Below the pieces are notes generated by a model. The model was not told the origin of the DNA. It did not search any database and saw nothing but the letters and a program-made list of their open reading frames with translations. A program made the position numbers and the translations under genes. Below are positions 1 to 10,560 of a stretch of DNA of 64,000 bases, one piece after another. The stretch is taken from the NCBI GenBank assembly GCA_016946835.1, contig JACVTC010000126.1:317501-381500 (forward strand), given 5' to 3'. Origin of the DNA: Neocallimastix lanati (nom. inval.). Lineage: Eukaryota; Neocallimastigomycota; Neocallimastigomycetes; Neocallimastigales; Neocallimastigaceae. How positions within the stretch are numbered: position 1 is the stretch's first letter; each line of letters starts with the position of its first letter.

Positions 1-225
1 AGATTTAGTAATTGGAAAATTCTTCCCTTATGGAGCTCCTCAATTTCATGGACTAGAGGTAATAGAGAATCTGATATAGATCATGCGATTGTCAACGATC
101 ATATGTTAGATTTACTATCATATGGTACTTTTATTGACTTTCCCCCCATTTCAGATCATAAACCTTTATTAATAAAAAGTAAATGTTTTTCATTAGATAA
201 TTCAGATAATTCTTTCTCTCTGCCT
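1..225 (+). pseudogene. LINE endonuclease domain, C-terminal end
   Basis: Frame 1 reads without a stop and contains SRESDIDHAIVN-like and SDHKPLL motifs (the local text is RESDIDHAIVN, then PPISDHKPLLI). The Ser-Asp-His triad residues are the signature of the end of the exonuclease-endonuclease-phosphatase fold used by LINEs to nick target DNA. Only the last 70 or so residues are in the window. The frame is lost in the A-run just after 222, where the following linker continues one frame away. Confidence 0.85.
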
Positions 226-899
226 AAAAAACAGTTAAATGGGATAGATTAAAATGTATAAACGAAAAAGAATCAATTTTTGACTATAACTATTTTAGTA
301 TATTAGAGAAAGTGATTCCAGATCCTAATATCAGTATTATTGATATTTCTAAGAAATTTATATCAACTTCATTCAATATTGCTAAAGAACTTAATATCAC
401 GTCAATGTCAGAGGTAAGAAAATCTTTTTTTCATATGTCACAGAAAATATTTAATTTGCAAAAACTCAAAATGAAATTATATAAAGCCGTTAAAAGAAGA
501 GGTTCTTATCATAATTTAGATGAATTTGAAGAATTAATTGAAAAATATAATGGAATGTGTAAAATTATTCGATATGTGTAATATTTATAGGAAAACTGAA
601 TACCAACATTGGATCAATACAGGATGTGAATATATGAAATCTCATAACCCAAAGAAAGCTTGGAAATGGCTTAAAACAACAGCAAAAGTAGATAAATTTA
701 AAAATATGTCAATTTCTCCAGTAAAGGACAAAAATGGTAAATTAGCTACTTCTACTAAAGAACAGTTAGAAGTATGACACAATCACTATAAAAAACTTGC
801 ATCAAGCCATTCTGATATCAATAGTGCATTAATCGAATAGTCTAATAAATTTTCCAATGGTACAATCAGGTATACGAGACACAATGAATGGGATATAAA

Positions 900-2128
900 T
901 CAAAACATCAGTATAGAAGAAATTAAAGAAGTAATTTTAGCTACTCCAAATTATAAAGCTTCTGGCCCTGATGGAATTCCTATTGAATTTTATAAAGCTT
1001 TAATTCCTCCGGATGACGAAATTTCAGTAAATAATTCTGCTTCTGATTTAAATTGTTTACAGAAGATATATTCTAGAATTTGGAATGGAGAATTTCCTAG
1101 CACATGGAATGAAGCAAGTATTATTCCTAAAAAAGGAGATGATCTATCTGATTGTGACAATTATCGAGGTATCTCTCTGATTAACAATAGTATAAAACTC
1201 ATTTCGAAAATAGTCTCCAAAAGAATTTCGGAATATGGACTTAAAAATAATTTTATTAGGCCAGAGCAATTTGGATTTCGTAATAAAGAAGAATGTGTTA
1301 GTTTAATTTATTTCAATTCGAGAAATTTGTCAAAGGCGTAAAAATGATAATAAAGAAACTTACCTTGCTTTTCTTGATTTAAAAAAGGCATATGATTCTG
1401 TTCCAATAGGTAATATTTTATATAAATTAGATGCTTTAGGTATTAGAGGTAAATGTTATCAATTTATAAAAAATCTATATTTGACTTCCAAAGCTAGTGT
1501 TAAAATTGATGATCAATATTCGGAATCTTTTAATATTATGAAAGGAGTTAGACAAGGTTGTCCACTATCACCAATTCTTTTCAATTTATTTATTAATGAC
1601 ATTTTTAATGATTTTTCAGAACTTGGAATTCCTTTAGGCGAATCTAGATGTTGTGGTGGACTCTTTGCAGATGATATTGTTTTATGCGCACCGTCAAGAA
1701 TTAAGTTAAAAAAAATGCTTAGGAAGGTAAATGAATGGGCTAAATATAATATGATGAATTTTGGAATTAATAAGTGTGCAACGATGGTGATTCGACCAGA
1801 CACACCTCTTTTTCAAAATAAAAGAGATCCTACTTTTTATCTTACAGGTCAACCAATCCTAATAACTAAATGTTATACCTATTTAGGCATACCATTTGAT
1901 AAAAGCTTATCGTTGAACCCTATTATTAGATTACTTAACTCTAAAGTTACTAAAGCTCTCTTTTCTGTTAGTAAATTTCTTTCAAATTCCAAAATTCCTA
2001 TTCCATTTAAGAAGATTATAATTAACTCCTATGTACTTAGTAAAGTCTCTTACTTTGCGCCATTACTTGGTTCAAATAAAGCGAGAACAAATAATACTCA
2101 GAAATTAATTAATAAAGGATTAAGATGA
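900..2128 (+). pseudogene. LINE reverse transcriptase domain, frameshifted
   Basis: The translation shows the classic LINE reverse transcriptase series: KASGPDGIP, the NYRGISL motif, RPEQFGFR, FLDLKKAYDSVP with a catalytic Asp, GVRQGCPLSPILFNLFIND, and FADDIVL with the two catalytic Asp at about 1664-1680. The domain would copy the element RNA at the nicked target. A frameshift at about 1305-1335 splits it between RPEQFGFR and the AYDSVP motif. A TGA replaces a Trp codon at the end of the open stretch, inside the conserved GLRWVAGLQ-like segment. All catalytic aspartates are still present, so the decay is relatively recent. Confidence 0.92.
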
Positions 2129-3193
2129 GTTGCAGGTTTACAAAAAGCCAAATCTTTTATTAATGTATATTCTATTTCAAAAGATTTAAATATTCCTCCA
2201 TTGTCAGCTAAGTGTGCTTTGTCTCAAGTCAAATGTTTTGATAAATGAAAAGATTCAAATTGTACTATTTCCTATTTAGTTAATAATATTCCAAAATCTA
2301 GAAAATATACATGGTCGAAAGAAAGTAGAACTCTTAAACGTAAACTAGAGAAAAGAGGTAATAACGATAATAAAATCAAGGATTTTTATTGGAAAAGAGA
2401 TATGAAAATCAATTCTATTAAAGTTGAATTTTATGACAAAAACAGATTCGAAGAAACATCAAATTTTATAAAACCTTGCTATGAATATCCTGATCTTTCA
2501 TATAGTTTCTATTGGCTATTGAGAGCACGAAGCGGATATAGATTAGATGCTAGAATTGATAAAGCTGCAAAAATAATAGATCAAATGTGTTCTAATTTTT
2601 GTCCCTGTTGTAAAAGTAATAAATAATGGATAAGGCATTGGTTAAATGATTGTCCATTTTTCCATCATATTCGTAGTATACTTAATGATAAAATTTTATT
2701 TTTATATAATGCTTTTAACCGTGGCGACCTAACAAATGATATTGTTAATAGTAATAATGATAAGAGCAACAGTAATAATAGTAATAGTAATAATAGTAAT
2801 AGTAATAATAGTTATAGTAATATTAGTAATAGTATTATTAGTAATGTTAGTAATAGTATTGAAAATAATGTGTATACTGATTTTAGTGTGTGTGAAAAAG
2901 TGTTTAATTTCCTTCTTGGAGGCAGAAGTATTAATAACAGTACAAGGGAATGGAAGGATCTATTTAAGTGCCAGATGAAATCAGGTGCTTATTCTGATAC
3001 TCCATTCTTGGTGGTTACTGAGGCTCTTCTTCAATCGATTATACCTATTGCTATTGGCCAGCAATAGTCTTTGTTCAATAGGTTCAAATTGAATCGTACT
3101 ACTACTACTACCAAGAGCGTCAATACTGAAGAAACAGTAAGACAAGCCAGCAGGGCTAGCGCAATCAATGAAGATCATAATTTTGTATCTTAA
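2129..3193 (+). pseudogene. LINE C-terminal region: CCHC knuckle, Asn/Ser linker, conserved tail
   Basis: After the RT the frame continues through two TGA stops at Trp positions. It then contains a CPCC..H....C knuckle (about 2600-2655), a low-complexity Asn/Ser run encoded by AAT/AGT triplets (2735-2870), and a tail with REWKDLFKCQMKSGAYSD. The tail is conserved in a second copy at 3.7 kb. The knuckle probably bound element RNA. The Asn/Ser run also appears in the minus-strand LINE at 16.8-17.0 kb, so it belongs to the element and is not a chance microsatellite. Confidence 0.75.
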
Positions 3194-3433
3194 AATTATG
3201 ATTAACATTGTGAAGTCAAAATTAATTATTATATTTCAGTATAATAATGCCCTTGTGAAGTCTTACAGATATTAATTAAATGAAACTAGAATATATTATA
3301 CCATTATTTTATTTTATTTTGTGTTTTTTTTATGTTTATTTTTTATCTTTTTTTTTCTTTTTCTTACATGTATTTTATCATATATTTAATTAATAAAGAT
3401 GAAACAAGTTTGCTGCCATTAAAAAAAAAAAAA
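3194..3433 (+). other. LINE 3' untranslated region and A-tail
   Basis: This stretch between the LINE stop codon and a run of 13 A at 3421-3433 has no open frame. It contains two GTGAAGTC repeats (near 3210 and 3253) and T-rich runs. It is the expected position of the 3' UTR that the LINE reverse transcriptase recognises. The exact end is uncertain. Confidence 0.5.
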
Positions 3434-3469
3434 CAACTTATTTTTTCCTTTATTAGATTATTTGCTTAA

Positions 3470-3940
3470 AATATGAATGTAGTAATAGCTCTAGTATAAA
3501 TTATAATGAATTAAATATTGTTGTTGAGGGAAATAGTGTAAATGGCTTTAGTATTTATAATGGTATGGTTATAATCCAATTAATATTTCAAACAATTGCT
3601 TACATATTAATTGGTATTGAATTTATATTTTTTTTTTATTAATGGAAGTGTGTCCATTTTGGATAAAAACCACTATAATTCCAGCAATATTTCATCTATA
3701 ATGGAATGGAAAGATCTTTATAAATGACAGTTGAAAACTTGTAAATATTCAGGTATTCCATTCTTGTTGCGAACTTCGACCAAATAATATTATGCCTTGT
3801 GCAATAAAAAAGCAACATATCTTTGTTCAATAAATTCCGAACCAAACTTTCTAAGAGCGTAGATGCTGATATCTCAGTAGGACATGCTAACAAACCAAAA
3901 ACCGACCGGATTCCTTCAGGAATTGAATGACCCATTTTAT
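3470..3940 (+). mobile_element. Second LINE 3'-end fragment
   Basis: The stretch is a diverged copy of the LINE tail at 2735-3185. It has a short Ser/Asn-rich start (CSNSSSINYNELN near 3477), then EWKDLYK, a TGA at 3727, and a QLKTCKYSGIPFL segment matching QMKSGAYSDTPFL of the first copy. The AAGAGCGT..GATGCTGA..AGT-type 3' part (about 3855-3880) also matches AAGAGCGTCAATACTGAAG. It carries frameshifts and stops. It could be an independent 5'-truncated insertion or a duplicated tail. Confidence 0.7.
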
Positions 3941-4480
3941 TTTAATTCCTTTATTAATAATCTTTTAAGTTATTATTTATTTTTCTTTTTTTGTATCGCA
4001 CATAATCGTCTCATCTTTATTAAATATTTAAAATTAATATACATGAAAATATTAAAAAATATTCTCCTTAAAGGGAAAAAAATCTCTCTAAGACCTTCCA
4101 ATATATTGTCCATGTTGTGGTGAAAATTTAAAATTGTTAGTATTTTAATATAAAAAGTGAAATATTTAATATTTTTAAAATTCAGTATTAAAGTTTTACA
4201 AATTATGTCAACTATATTTATATAATTTATGATAGAGTTACAAATATTAAAATTTCATAATTTTATATTCTTTCATATTATTAATGAATATTTTCATAAT
4301 ATAAAATACTCTTTAATAAAATTTATTCTAAACAGTAAAATTAATCATTGTTACAACTTAAATTAATTTTGAATAAATATTTTTTTATAAGTTGAATTAT
4401 ATTTATTTTAATAATAAAACTTTATAAGAGTTATTTGATATGTGTTAAATAAATATTAAAACAATTCAAAAAAAGAAAGT
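3941..4480. other. AT-rich stretch without recognisable genes
   Basis: Very A/T-rich DNA with short palindromic AT words. I see no coding signal, RNA gene or repeat of note on either strand. Confidence 0.5.
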
Positions 4481-4489
4481 AGAATTTTA

Positions 4490-4898
4490 TCCATGAAACT
4501 TTCGAAGATTGGACCAGAAGAGGTCATTATTATTGGAATAGAGAGGTCAAAAAATTCAATAAAAGCTATGGAATATTCTGAAAACTCTTTTGAATCTTCC
4601 TGAGATTATTTGAAACTTGACCTTAAATATTAAAATTTAGCTTATGGCTTCAATTGACTTTTAAAAATCCGTTACGGATATAAATTCAACTGTGAAGGTT
4701 GCTAAAGTTATAAAATTAGTTTCTGAATTTTTCCCTGATTATTGTCTATGTTATCAAGGAGCTAATCAAACTTTTGAACATTGGATTTATGAATACCCTA
4801 CTTTTAATCTCTGGTGTACAAAATTATTTAAGAATTTCAAAACCATCTGTGAAAAAATTGCTGTAATTATAATTATTATGAAAATATATTCTAATTAA
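4490..4898 (+). mobile_element. Third LINE fragment (C-terminal knuckle region)
   Basis: The frame around 4690-4898 reads VAKVIKLVSEFFPDYCLCY, then QTFEHWIYEYPTFNLW. This is the same block as the C-terminal knuckle of the LINE at 2.4-2.7 kb. Upstream, KIRYGYKFN matches RSGYRLD of that copy but is broken by stops. The last knuckle Cys is replaced by Tyr (HWIYEYP against HWLNDCP). It is a separate old copy: its preserved part lies upstream, within the element, of the part kept at 3.47-3.94 kb. Confidence 0.7.
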
Positions 4899-5051
4899 TA
4901 ACATATATTTAATTTATTTATACAAAATCTTCACTTTAAACTTTTTTTAAATTATTTTATGTACACTATACTTACTAAATCTCATTTTCTATTTTCTTAT
5001 ATTTATGTATTATATTAAAATAATTTAAAGTTTAATACAATTTCATTGCTT

Positions 5052-5088
<37 letters not shown>

Positions 5089-5410
5089 TTTTTCACTATC
5101 AACAATTTCCATTTTAAACAGAAAATAAACACTCAATAATAAATTCAATAAAAATTAAATATTTAAAAAATTTAATTTTTTTGAATTTATTTAAAGATTT
5201 AATGAAAAGCTTTATTTATATTATAATATAAATTATTATATTAACAATAATTAAAAAATATTAATTATTATTTTTTAATTATTAATTAAAAATTTGTGTA
5301 TAAAAAGGAAAAAAAAGTAAACAGAAACAATAAAGAAAAAAAAGGAAATATTAATGATATAATAGAAATAAATTATTTTTAAGAACTTTAAATTATAAAA
5401 AGAAAAAAAA
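4899..5410. other. AT-rich region upstream of the OYE-like pseudogene
   Basis: A/T-rich DNA with a (TA)n tract and a T-run at about 5055-5092 and purine-rich AAAGAAAAAAAAGG words just before 5411. It may be the old promoter of the following broken gene. No gene is visible. Confidence 0.4.
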
Positions 5411-5936
5411 ATGTACGATAATTCAAAACTTTTTGAAAAATTCAAGTTAAACAACGGTGTAGAAGTTCCTTCTAGACTTGGTGTACCACCAATGACATTA
5501 TTCTGTCAAAATCCAGATGGTTCAGTTAGTGGTGCTGAAAGAGGTGAAAATGTAGGTTTATACATTTTAGGTGCATTTGCAGTTACACCCAAGAAGGTAT
5601 TGCTTTCTCAGGTGGTCTAAGAACTAATAAAGAATCAGATTCAGCAGTTAATATTGAAAGAACTAAACTCATTAAGGAATAAGGTGCTTTTAGCTATTAA
5701 CCAACTTCACCATGGTGGTATATTCTGTCAAAGAATACAGTGGTATAACTCCAGTTGCTCCAGGTGCGGAAATCAGCAAACAAGGGGAAGTTGAAGAAAT
5801 GATTGATGCTCAAATTAGAAATGTCATTAAAGGTTATGCTTTTGGTACTGAATTTCCATTAAAGCTGGTTATGATGTTATTGAAATTCACTGTACTAATA
5901 ATTATCTTCTTCAACAATTCTACTATACTTATATGC
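5411..5936 (+). pseudogene. Old yellow enzyme-like NADH:flavin oxidoreductase, broken and truncated
   Basis: The start reads MYDNSKLFEKFKLNNGVEVP followed by SRLGVPPMTLFCQNPDGSVS, the N-terminal TIM-barrel strand of OYE-type FMN oxidoreductases. These flavoenzymes reduce activated C=C bonds with NAD(P)H. Later frames give EGIAFSGGLRTNKESD, INQLHHGG (substrate and FMN pocket), APGAEISKQGEVEEM and NNYLLQQFY. Frameshifts lie near 5595, 5690, 5745 and 5865, a TAA is at about 5681, and a short internal deletion removes residues after AERGE. The frame stops at the QQFYYTY segment, where a minus-strand retroelement begins. The C-terminal half of the barrel is not found elsewhere in the window. Confidence 0.85.
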
Positions 5937-6404
5937 AAATTTAAGATCTTACTTAGTAAAAAAATATTTAGCACTTTTAACTCTGTCAATTAATTCACTT
6001 ATTAATGGTAAAGGATATGAATTTCTAATAGTGACTTCATTTAATTTTCTATAATCAATACATAATCTCAAAGTGCCATCTTTCATTTTAACAAATAATA
6101 CAGGGGCACCAGCAGGTGATTTGGGTTTTCTAATAAATCCTTTTGCTAAATTTTCTTTAATGTACTTTTTCAATTCATCCTTTTCTGCTTCTGTTAAAGG
6201 ATAAATAGGACCATAAAATAAAATAGAATTATCCTTTAAATTCCTTTCACAATCATACTCTCTATGAGGAGGTAATTCATCACAATTCTTTTCATCAAAA
6301 ACTTTAATATAATCGAGATAATAAGGAGGAATAAAAATCTTAATATTACTATCATTAACAATATTATTATTATCTAAATTCTTAATGACAAGACAGTTAC
6401 ACAA
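5930..6404 (-). pseudogene. Ty3/gypsy reverse transcriptase, N-terminal part
   Basis: Read on the minus strand, this holds the start of a Ty3/gypsy [79 protein letters not shown], and then TK-stop-DLKFAY at motif A. The Leu before the catalytic Asp is a TAA stop. The domain ends abruptly about ten bases further on, at the OYE remnant, so motifs B to E, RNase H and integrase are absent from this piece. The upstream part (6427-7309) is the protease of the same or a similar element. Confidence 0.9.
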
Positions 6405-6426
6405 ATTATCTAAAATATAATTTTGA

Positions 6427-7480
6427 TTAGAAAAAAAAATAGTTTGTTGGTCCAGCGACCAATTTTCTTTCTTTAATTAAAATTTCATTTTTACATGATT
6501 TGATAAAATTACACGATTTTTTAATTTTATCTATTGTACTAAGTTCTTTAAAATTACAAAAGTTTATTTTTTCTTTACTACAATCATTATCTTTAACAGT
6601 AATACTAATACTAATCCTAATACCATCACTATCACTATCACTATCACTATTATTAATGGTTTTAACTTTTCTTCCATGAACGAATTCAGCTTCGCTTTCT
6701 GATTCGGAATCCCAAAGGTGTTTACACATATATGAAGTTCTTCGTTCATGAGAATTGTCTTCTACAGGTTCGATATTGATCTTATACTTCTTTGAACCTT
6801 TCTTGCTTCTGCTCTTGTTTCTTCTTTTTCTTTTACCGTTATTACAGTTCCTAGCATAATAATCAGAAGGGAAGGAAAATTTTCTTGAGTAATAGTAATT
6901 CATTGGACAATGTTTTTTTAATCCAAGGAATACCTAAAATGATATCTAAGTCAGGAATATAAAGTGCATAGAGTTGAATAACTTCAAAATTATTCTTGAA
7001 ACGTAAGATACACTTTTCTATTTGTTTGTAGATGGTAGAGATACCATATCCTAGTCCAGTAACATTGAAAGGGCTTTTAATTTCATTCAATTTAATTTTA
7101 TTATTGTTAACGAACGTTGGATGAATAAAATTCAAACCAGAACCAGAGTCGATAAGAATCCTAACTGGAACTTCTTCGATATCATTCGTTTTTAAAGTAA
7201 TTATATTATTCTTTCTTTTATTCATAGCATTTTCTTCATCGGTAATTGCTCTAATTTTTTGAGTATCATCGGATTCCTTTATCATTTTAATTCTTCTTAA
7301 TTTTGCCAATGGCAGATTTTTTATTGGTTTCTCTAACTTTATTCTTGTGTTTAACTCCAGAAGGTCTTTTTCTGTTAGGACAACTAAACTATAGATGTCC
7401 TGGTTGTTTACATAAAAAACATAGACCTTTTTTCTTTTCTTCAGAAAAGTCTTTTTTTATTTTCAACATATAAATTTTGA
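6427..7480 (-). pseudogene. Ty3/gypsy gag zinc knuckle, protease and protease-RT spacer
   Basis: From high to low coordinates the minus strand reads a CFLCKQPGHL..SCPNR zinc knuckle (about 7440-7365; a TAG interrupts it after GHL), then a retropepsin-like domain with RILIDSGSGLNFIHPTFV (about 7180-7110) and IPDLDIILGIPWIKK (about 6955-6915). A charged spacer rich in Ser-Asp and Ser-Glu follows to 6427. The aspartic protease triad is DSG, common in Ty3 elements. The frame changes near 6905-6910. The segment leads into the RT start at 6404 and belongs to one element. Confidence 0.85.
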
Positions 7481-7640
7481 TTATAGTTTTGGGTTAGTTA
7501 AAGCTATTAGATTATATTAAAATTAAAATAATTTACATACTAATTTAATGTATTAAACAAGAATAAACTATTTACATATTAATTTAAATTATTAAATTAA
7601 ATTAAACTAAATACAAGACAATTTTATTACATTTAATGTA
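7481..7640 (-). other. AT-rich junction between Ty3 fragments
   Basis: Two similar phrases, TAAACTATTTACATATTAATTT-like, occur around 7530-7590, and no frame is open. This may be the 3' untranslated or LTR remnant of the element at 7.64-9.23 kb, which lies upstream on the minus strand. No clear LTR pair was found. Confidence 0.3.
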
Positions 7641-9235
7641 TAAATAAATGAGTTAATATTTATGAGAGTTTTTAAATTCCTTTAAAAGTTCAGGACAATT
7701 CAATTTTTCTTCAGGTTCTCATGACGATTCGCTTAGAGGATATCCTTTCCACTTTATCAAGATCAAGTACTGAATCTTACTGTAATGTTTTCTTTGATCC
7801 AAGATTTCTTCAATTTCGTATTCTTCGTTATCATTTACAATAAATGGAAGTGGAGGAGATTGCTTTCTTTTAAATTTATTATCTTTGTAGTAGGGTTCTA
7901 AACTAGATATATGCACAACAGGATGAATTTTAATGTTTTTTGGGTAATTTAAATTTAAATGAAACTTCAGAGACTTTCTTCATTATCTTAAATAGTCCTA
8001 ATTTACAAGGATTAAATTTATTATTACCCGAGTGAAGTATTAGAGAACTATCTAACCAAACCTTGTCATTAACTTTGAAATCCGGTGGTTTGCTTCTGTA
8101 TTTATCTGCAAATTTCTTCTGTATTTCGTATGCTTATTTGAGATTTACTTTTAATTCTTCTATTAACTCATTTAAATTTTGGGTAAATTCTTCTGCTTTA
8201 GGAACATTAACTTGATTTGGAATAAAAGGTGAATATTTGGGATGATAACCATAATTCATGAAAAATGGTGATTGTTTTGCAGATTCTTGAAATGCATTGT
8301 TATATCTAAATTCAGCTAACTTTATAAATTTACTCCAATTGGATCCTTTATAGTTAGAGAAACATCTTAAATATTTTTCAATAACGGAGTTCACTCTCTT
8401 CGTTTGGACGTTGGTTTGATGATGAAAAGGAGAAGAAAATTTTAATATCAACAGATAAAATTTGGCAAACAGCTTTCCAAAATTTGGAAGTGAATTATGA
8501 ACCACGATCAGAAATTATTTCGTTAGGAAGCCTATGAAGACAAAAGATACCATTAATGAAAGCAATAGAAGTTTCTTCAGTAGAAGGAATACAAGTAAAA
8601 GCAATAAAATGACCCATTTTAGTTAATCGAACTATAACAACAAGAATATAATTGAAACCATTAGATGAAGAGAGATCCGTAATATAACCCATTGAAATAG
8701 ATGACCAAAGACAGTCAGCAATGGCAAGAGGTTTAAATAATCCATAAGGCTTATGACGAGAAGGTTTTGGACTAGAACAAGTTTCACAAGAACAAACATA
8801 ATCATCAACATCAGAATTGAGAGAAGGCCACCAGAAATCGCGAGATATGAGAGATTATGTTTTCTTAATACCAAAGTGTCCTGCAGCTGGAAAGTCATGA
8901 CATATCTTGAGGATATGACAATTAGGTGGAATATAAATTTTATTATTAAATAAAAGGAAACTGTTACTTATGTCAAATTTATCAACTTGCGGATTGGAGG
9001 TTTAGGATTATCTAAATAGTTACAAATATTGAAATAAAATTCGTCAGATTTATAAGAAAAGATTTCATCATTAAAAGAAGAAATCGAGGTAGCAACAGCA
9101 CAAAAGTTATCTGGTCTAAGTACAGTGAAAGGCACATCATCAGAAGAAATTGAAGATACATAATCTGGACGACGAGAGAGAGAATCCGGTTTGCCATTTG
9201 AAGAACCAGAGCGATATTTAATAATAAAGTTAAAT
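7641..9235 (-). pseudogene. Ty3/gypsy RNase H end, integrase and chromodomain (chromovirus type)
   Basis: Reading down the minus strand: the RNase H end YRSGSSNGKPDSLSRRPDYV (about 9215-9155), an H2C2 zinc domain (CHDFPAAGHFGIKKT to CETC, about 8905-8785), an integrase core (SISMGYITDL, then NEIISDRGS, then HHQTNVQTKRVN) and a C-terminal chromodomain EYEIEEILDQRKHYSKIQYL followed by ILIKWKGYPL (about 7840-7740). Stops lie at 8853 (TAA), in DRGS-stop-F (CAA to TAA, about 8505) and elsewhere, with several frameshifts. Two of the three catalytic acids are replaced. Chromodomains of this type steer integration to marked chromatin. Confidence 0.92.
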
Positions 9236-9772
9236 TAGTCTTTTTAGGACAATCCTTAATAGAGTGAGTAGGAGAACCACAATATAAGAATAAATTTTCT
9301 TTTCTACGATATTCTTTTTCTTCTTTTGAGAAATGTCCATGAAATTATTTATTACTAGATTTTTTATTTGTACTATTTTTTCTAAAATTAGATGATCTAT
9401 TACTGGTAAGAGATGGTTTATTTCTTTGAAATTTTTGGGTTGTAGATAATCTAGAATCAATACGAGAAGCAATAGTTTGAAGAGCAAGTAAGCTTTTGGG
9501 TCCAGGGAATATTTCAATAATCTTGGTAGCAACTTGGTTATTTAATAAGCAATAAAGGCATCCATCTTTGCTTCTTCATTCCAATTAGAATCGTCAGCAT
9601 ACTTGTTGAATTCTAAGATATATCATTGAATTCCCCCTAAATTCCTCTGGCGTATATTTCTAAACATTTGGTTTACAACGAAGGTAGCATCAGAGTTCCC
9701 GAAAAAAGATTTTATGTGGCCAATAAAAGCTTCGTAGTCACTAAGACATGGATCATGGTGTTATATCAAGGT
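9236..9772 (-). pseudogene. Ty3/gypsy gag fragment with damaged zinc knuckle
   Basis: Minus-strand frames give DYEAFIGHIKSFFGNSDATF, then WNEEAKMDAFIAY, then KIIEIFPGPKSLLALQTIA, a typical retrotransposon gag core. A basic Asn/Ser-rich stretch follows, then a knuckle LFLYCGSPTHSIKDCPKK. The knuckle should be C-x2-C-x4-H-x4-C but the first Cys is Phe. A TGA interrupts the core near 9627 and a frameshift follows. The fragment passes directly into RNase H/integrase sequence near 9235, so protease and RT have been lost between them. Confidence 0.8.
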
Positions 9773-10560
9773 TTTTGAACAACAGCAAATTTCACATGAA
9801 CGAACATAGTTTTTTATATCAAGATTGGAAGATGGCCACCAAAAGTTACGATTTAGAATATTAAAAGTTTTCTTAATTCCAAAGTGAGAGGAAGGGGAAT
9901 CATGACAAATGCTTAGAACATAAGTACGATAATTAGGTGAAATATAGAATTTATTATTGAAAAATAAAAAGCTATTCCGTAAAGAAAATTTGTTAATCTT
10001 GGGATGAGGAATAGGGAGATTCTTGTTATCTAAATATTCACAAATATCACGATAAAGTTCATCATTTCTGGATTCATTGAGAATTTTATTGGAAAGTTCG
10101 GATTTAATTGAAACTGAAATCTCATCGAAGACATCCTTAAATTTCATTAATTGAGTAGGTAGTAGATATATAGGTTTTCTTCTGTTTTTGTTTCTTCCAG
10201 CCCTTTTTTTTTTGGAGTTTAGTTTGTTTTTTTCATTTGAGCTTTCTTTCAGAGTTTCATCTTCTTCATGAGCAGATGATACAAAAGTAATAAAATTATT
10301 CGTGATAACAAAACAATTTTTTATGTAATGATTTGATATAAATTGAAGGGTCTTTGAAGAAAAATCAACCTCTGGGTTATGAGTTGCAAGCCAGTTGACT
10401 CTTAAGATTGCACAATAAGATGGTAGATCGACGACGTGGAACTGCGTTTTACAGATATGATTATTGTAACTTATTGATATTGGAAGTGTTTGACCAAAAA
10501 TTTGTTGACTTCCCCTATACCGCCTACTTCTGGATGATCTCTTGCTGTTTGTAAAGATTT
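9761..10560 (-). pseudogene. Ty3/gypsy protease end fused to integrase H2C2 domain (internal deletion)
   Basis: From 10500 downward the minus strand reads FGQTLPISISYNNHICKTQF, then CAILRVNWLATHNPEVDF, the end of a retropepsin. A Lys/Arg-rich spacer and LMKFKDVFDEIS, the normal start of RT, follow. The frame then jumps without a stop to ELYRDICEYLDNKNLPIP, FNNKFYISPNYRTYVLSICHD, SHFGIKKTFNILNRNFWWPS and a CEIC, which is the H2C2 domain before integrase. The whole RT and RNase H are missing. The open frame (10147-9761) is an in-frame product of the deletion. Confidence 0.85.

Larger units (their letters stand above)
1..3433 (+). mobile_element. Decayed APE-type non-LTR retrotransposon (LINE), 5' end outside window
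   Basis: One LINE copy can be read from the left edge to a short A-tract at 3421-3433. In order it holds the end of an apurinic-type endonuclease (1-225), a linker (about 230-780), a reverse transcriptase (about 900-2130), a C-terminal region with a CCHC-like knuckle (2400-2680), an Asn/Ser-rich spacer (2735-2870), a conserved tail ending with TAA at 3191-3193, and a 3' untranslated part. The reading frame is broken by frameshifts near 225-232 (an A-run), 555-570 and 1305-1335, and by in-frame stops near 775, 838, 2126, 2246 and 2624. The copy is therefore dead. The domain order matches autonomous LINEs; the clade was not determined. The left end lies beyond the window. Confidence 0.9.

Noticed and set aside
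1513-1803. Minus-strand frame opposite the LINE RT
   Set aside because: It is a shadow of the strongly conserved RT frame on the plus strand.
775-2250. UGA read as tryptophan (alternative genetic code)
   Set aside because: TGA sits at Trp positions only in dead elements. ARL8, CLF1, the DONSON-like gene and STE24 use TGG for Trp, and none has internal TGA.
3696-3935. Minus-strand 79-codon frame
   Set aside because: The plus strand there is a LINE tail copy, and the minus frame has no independent support.
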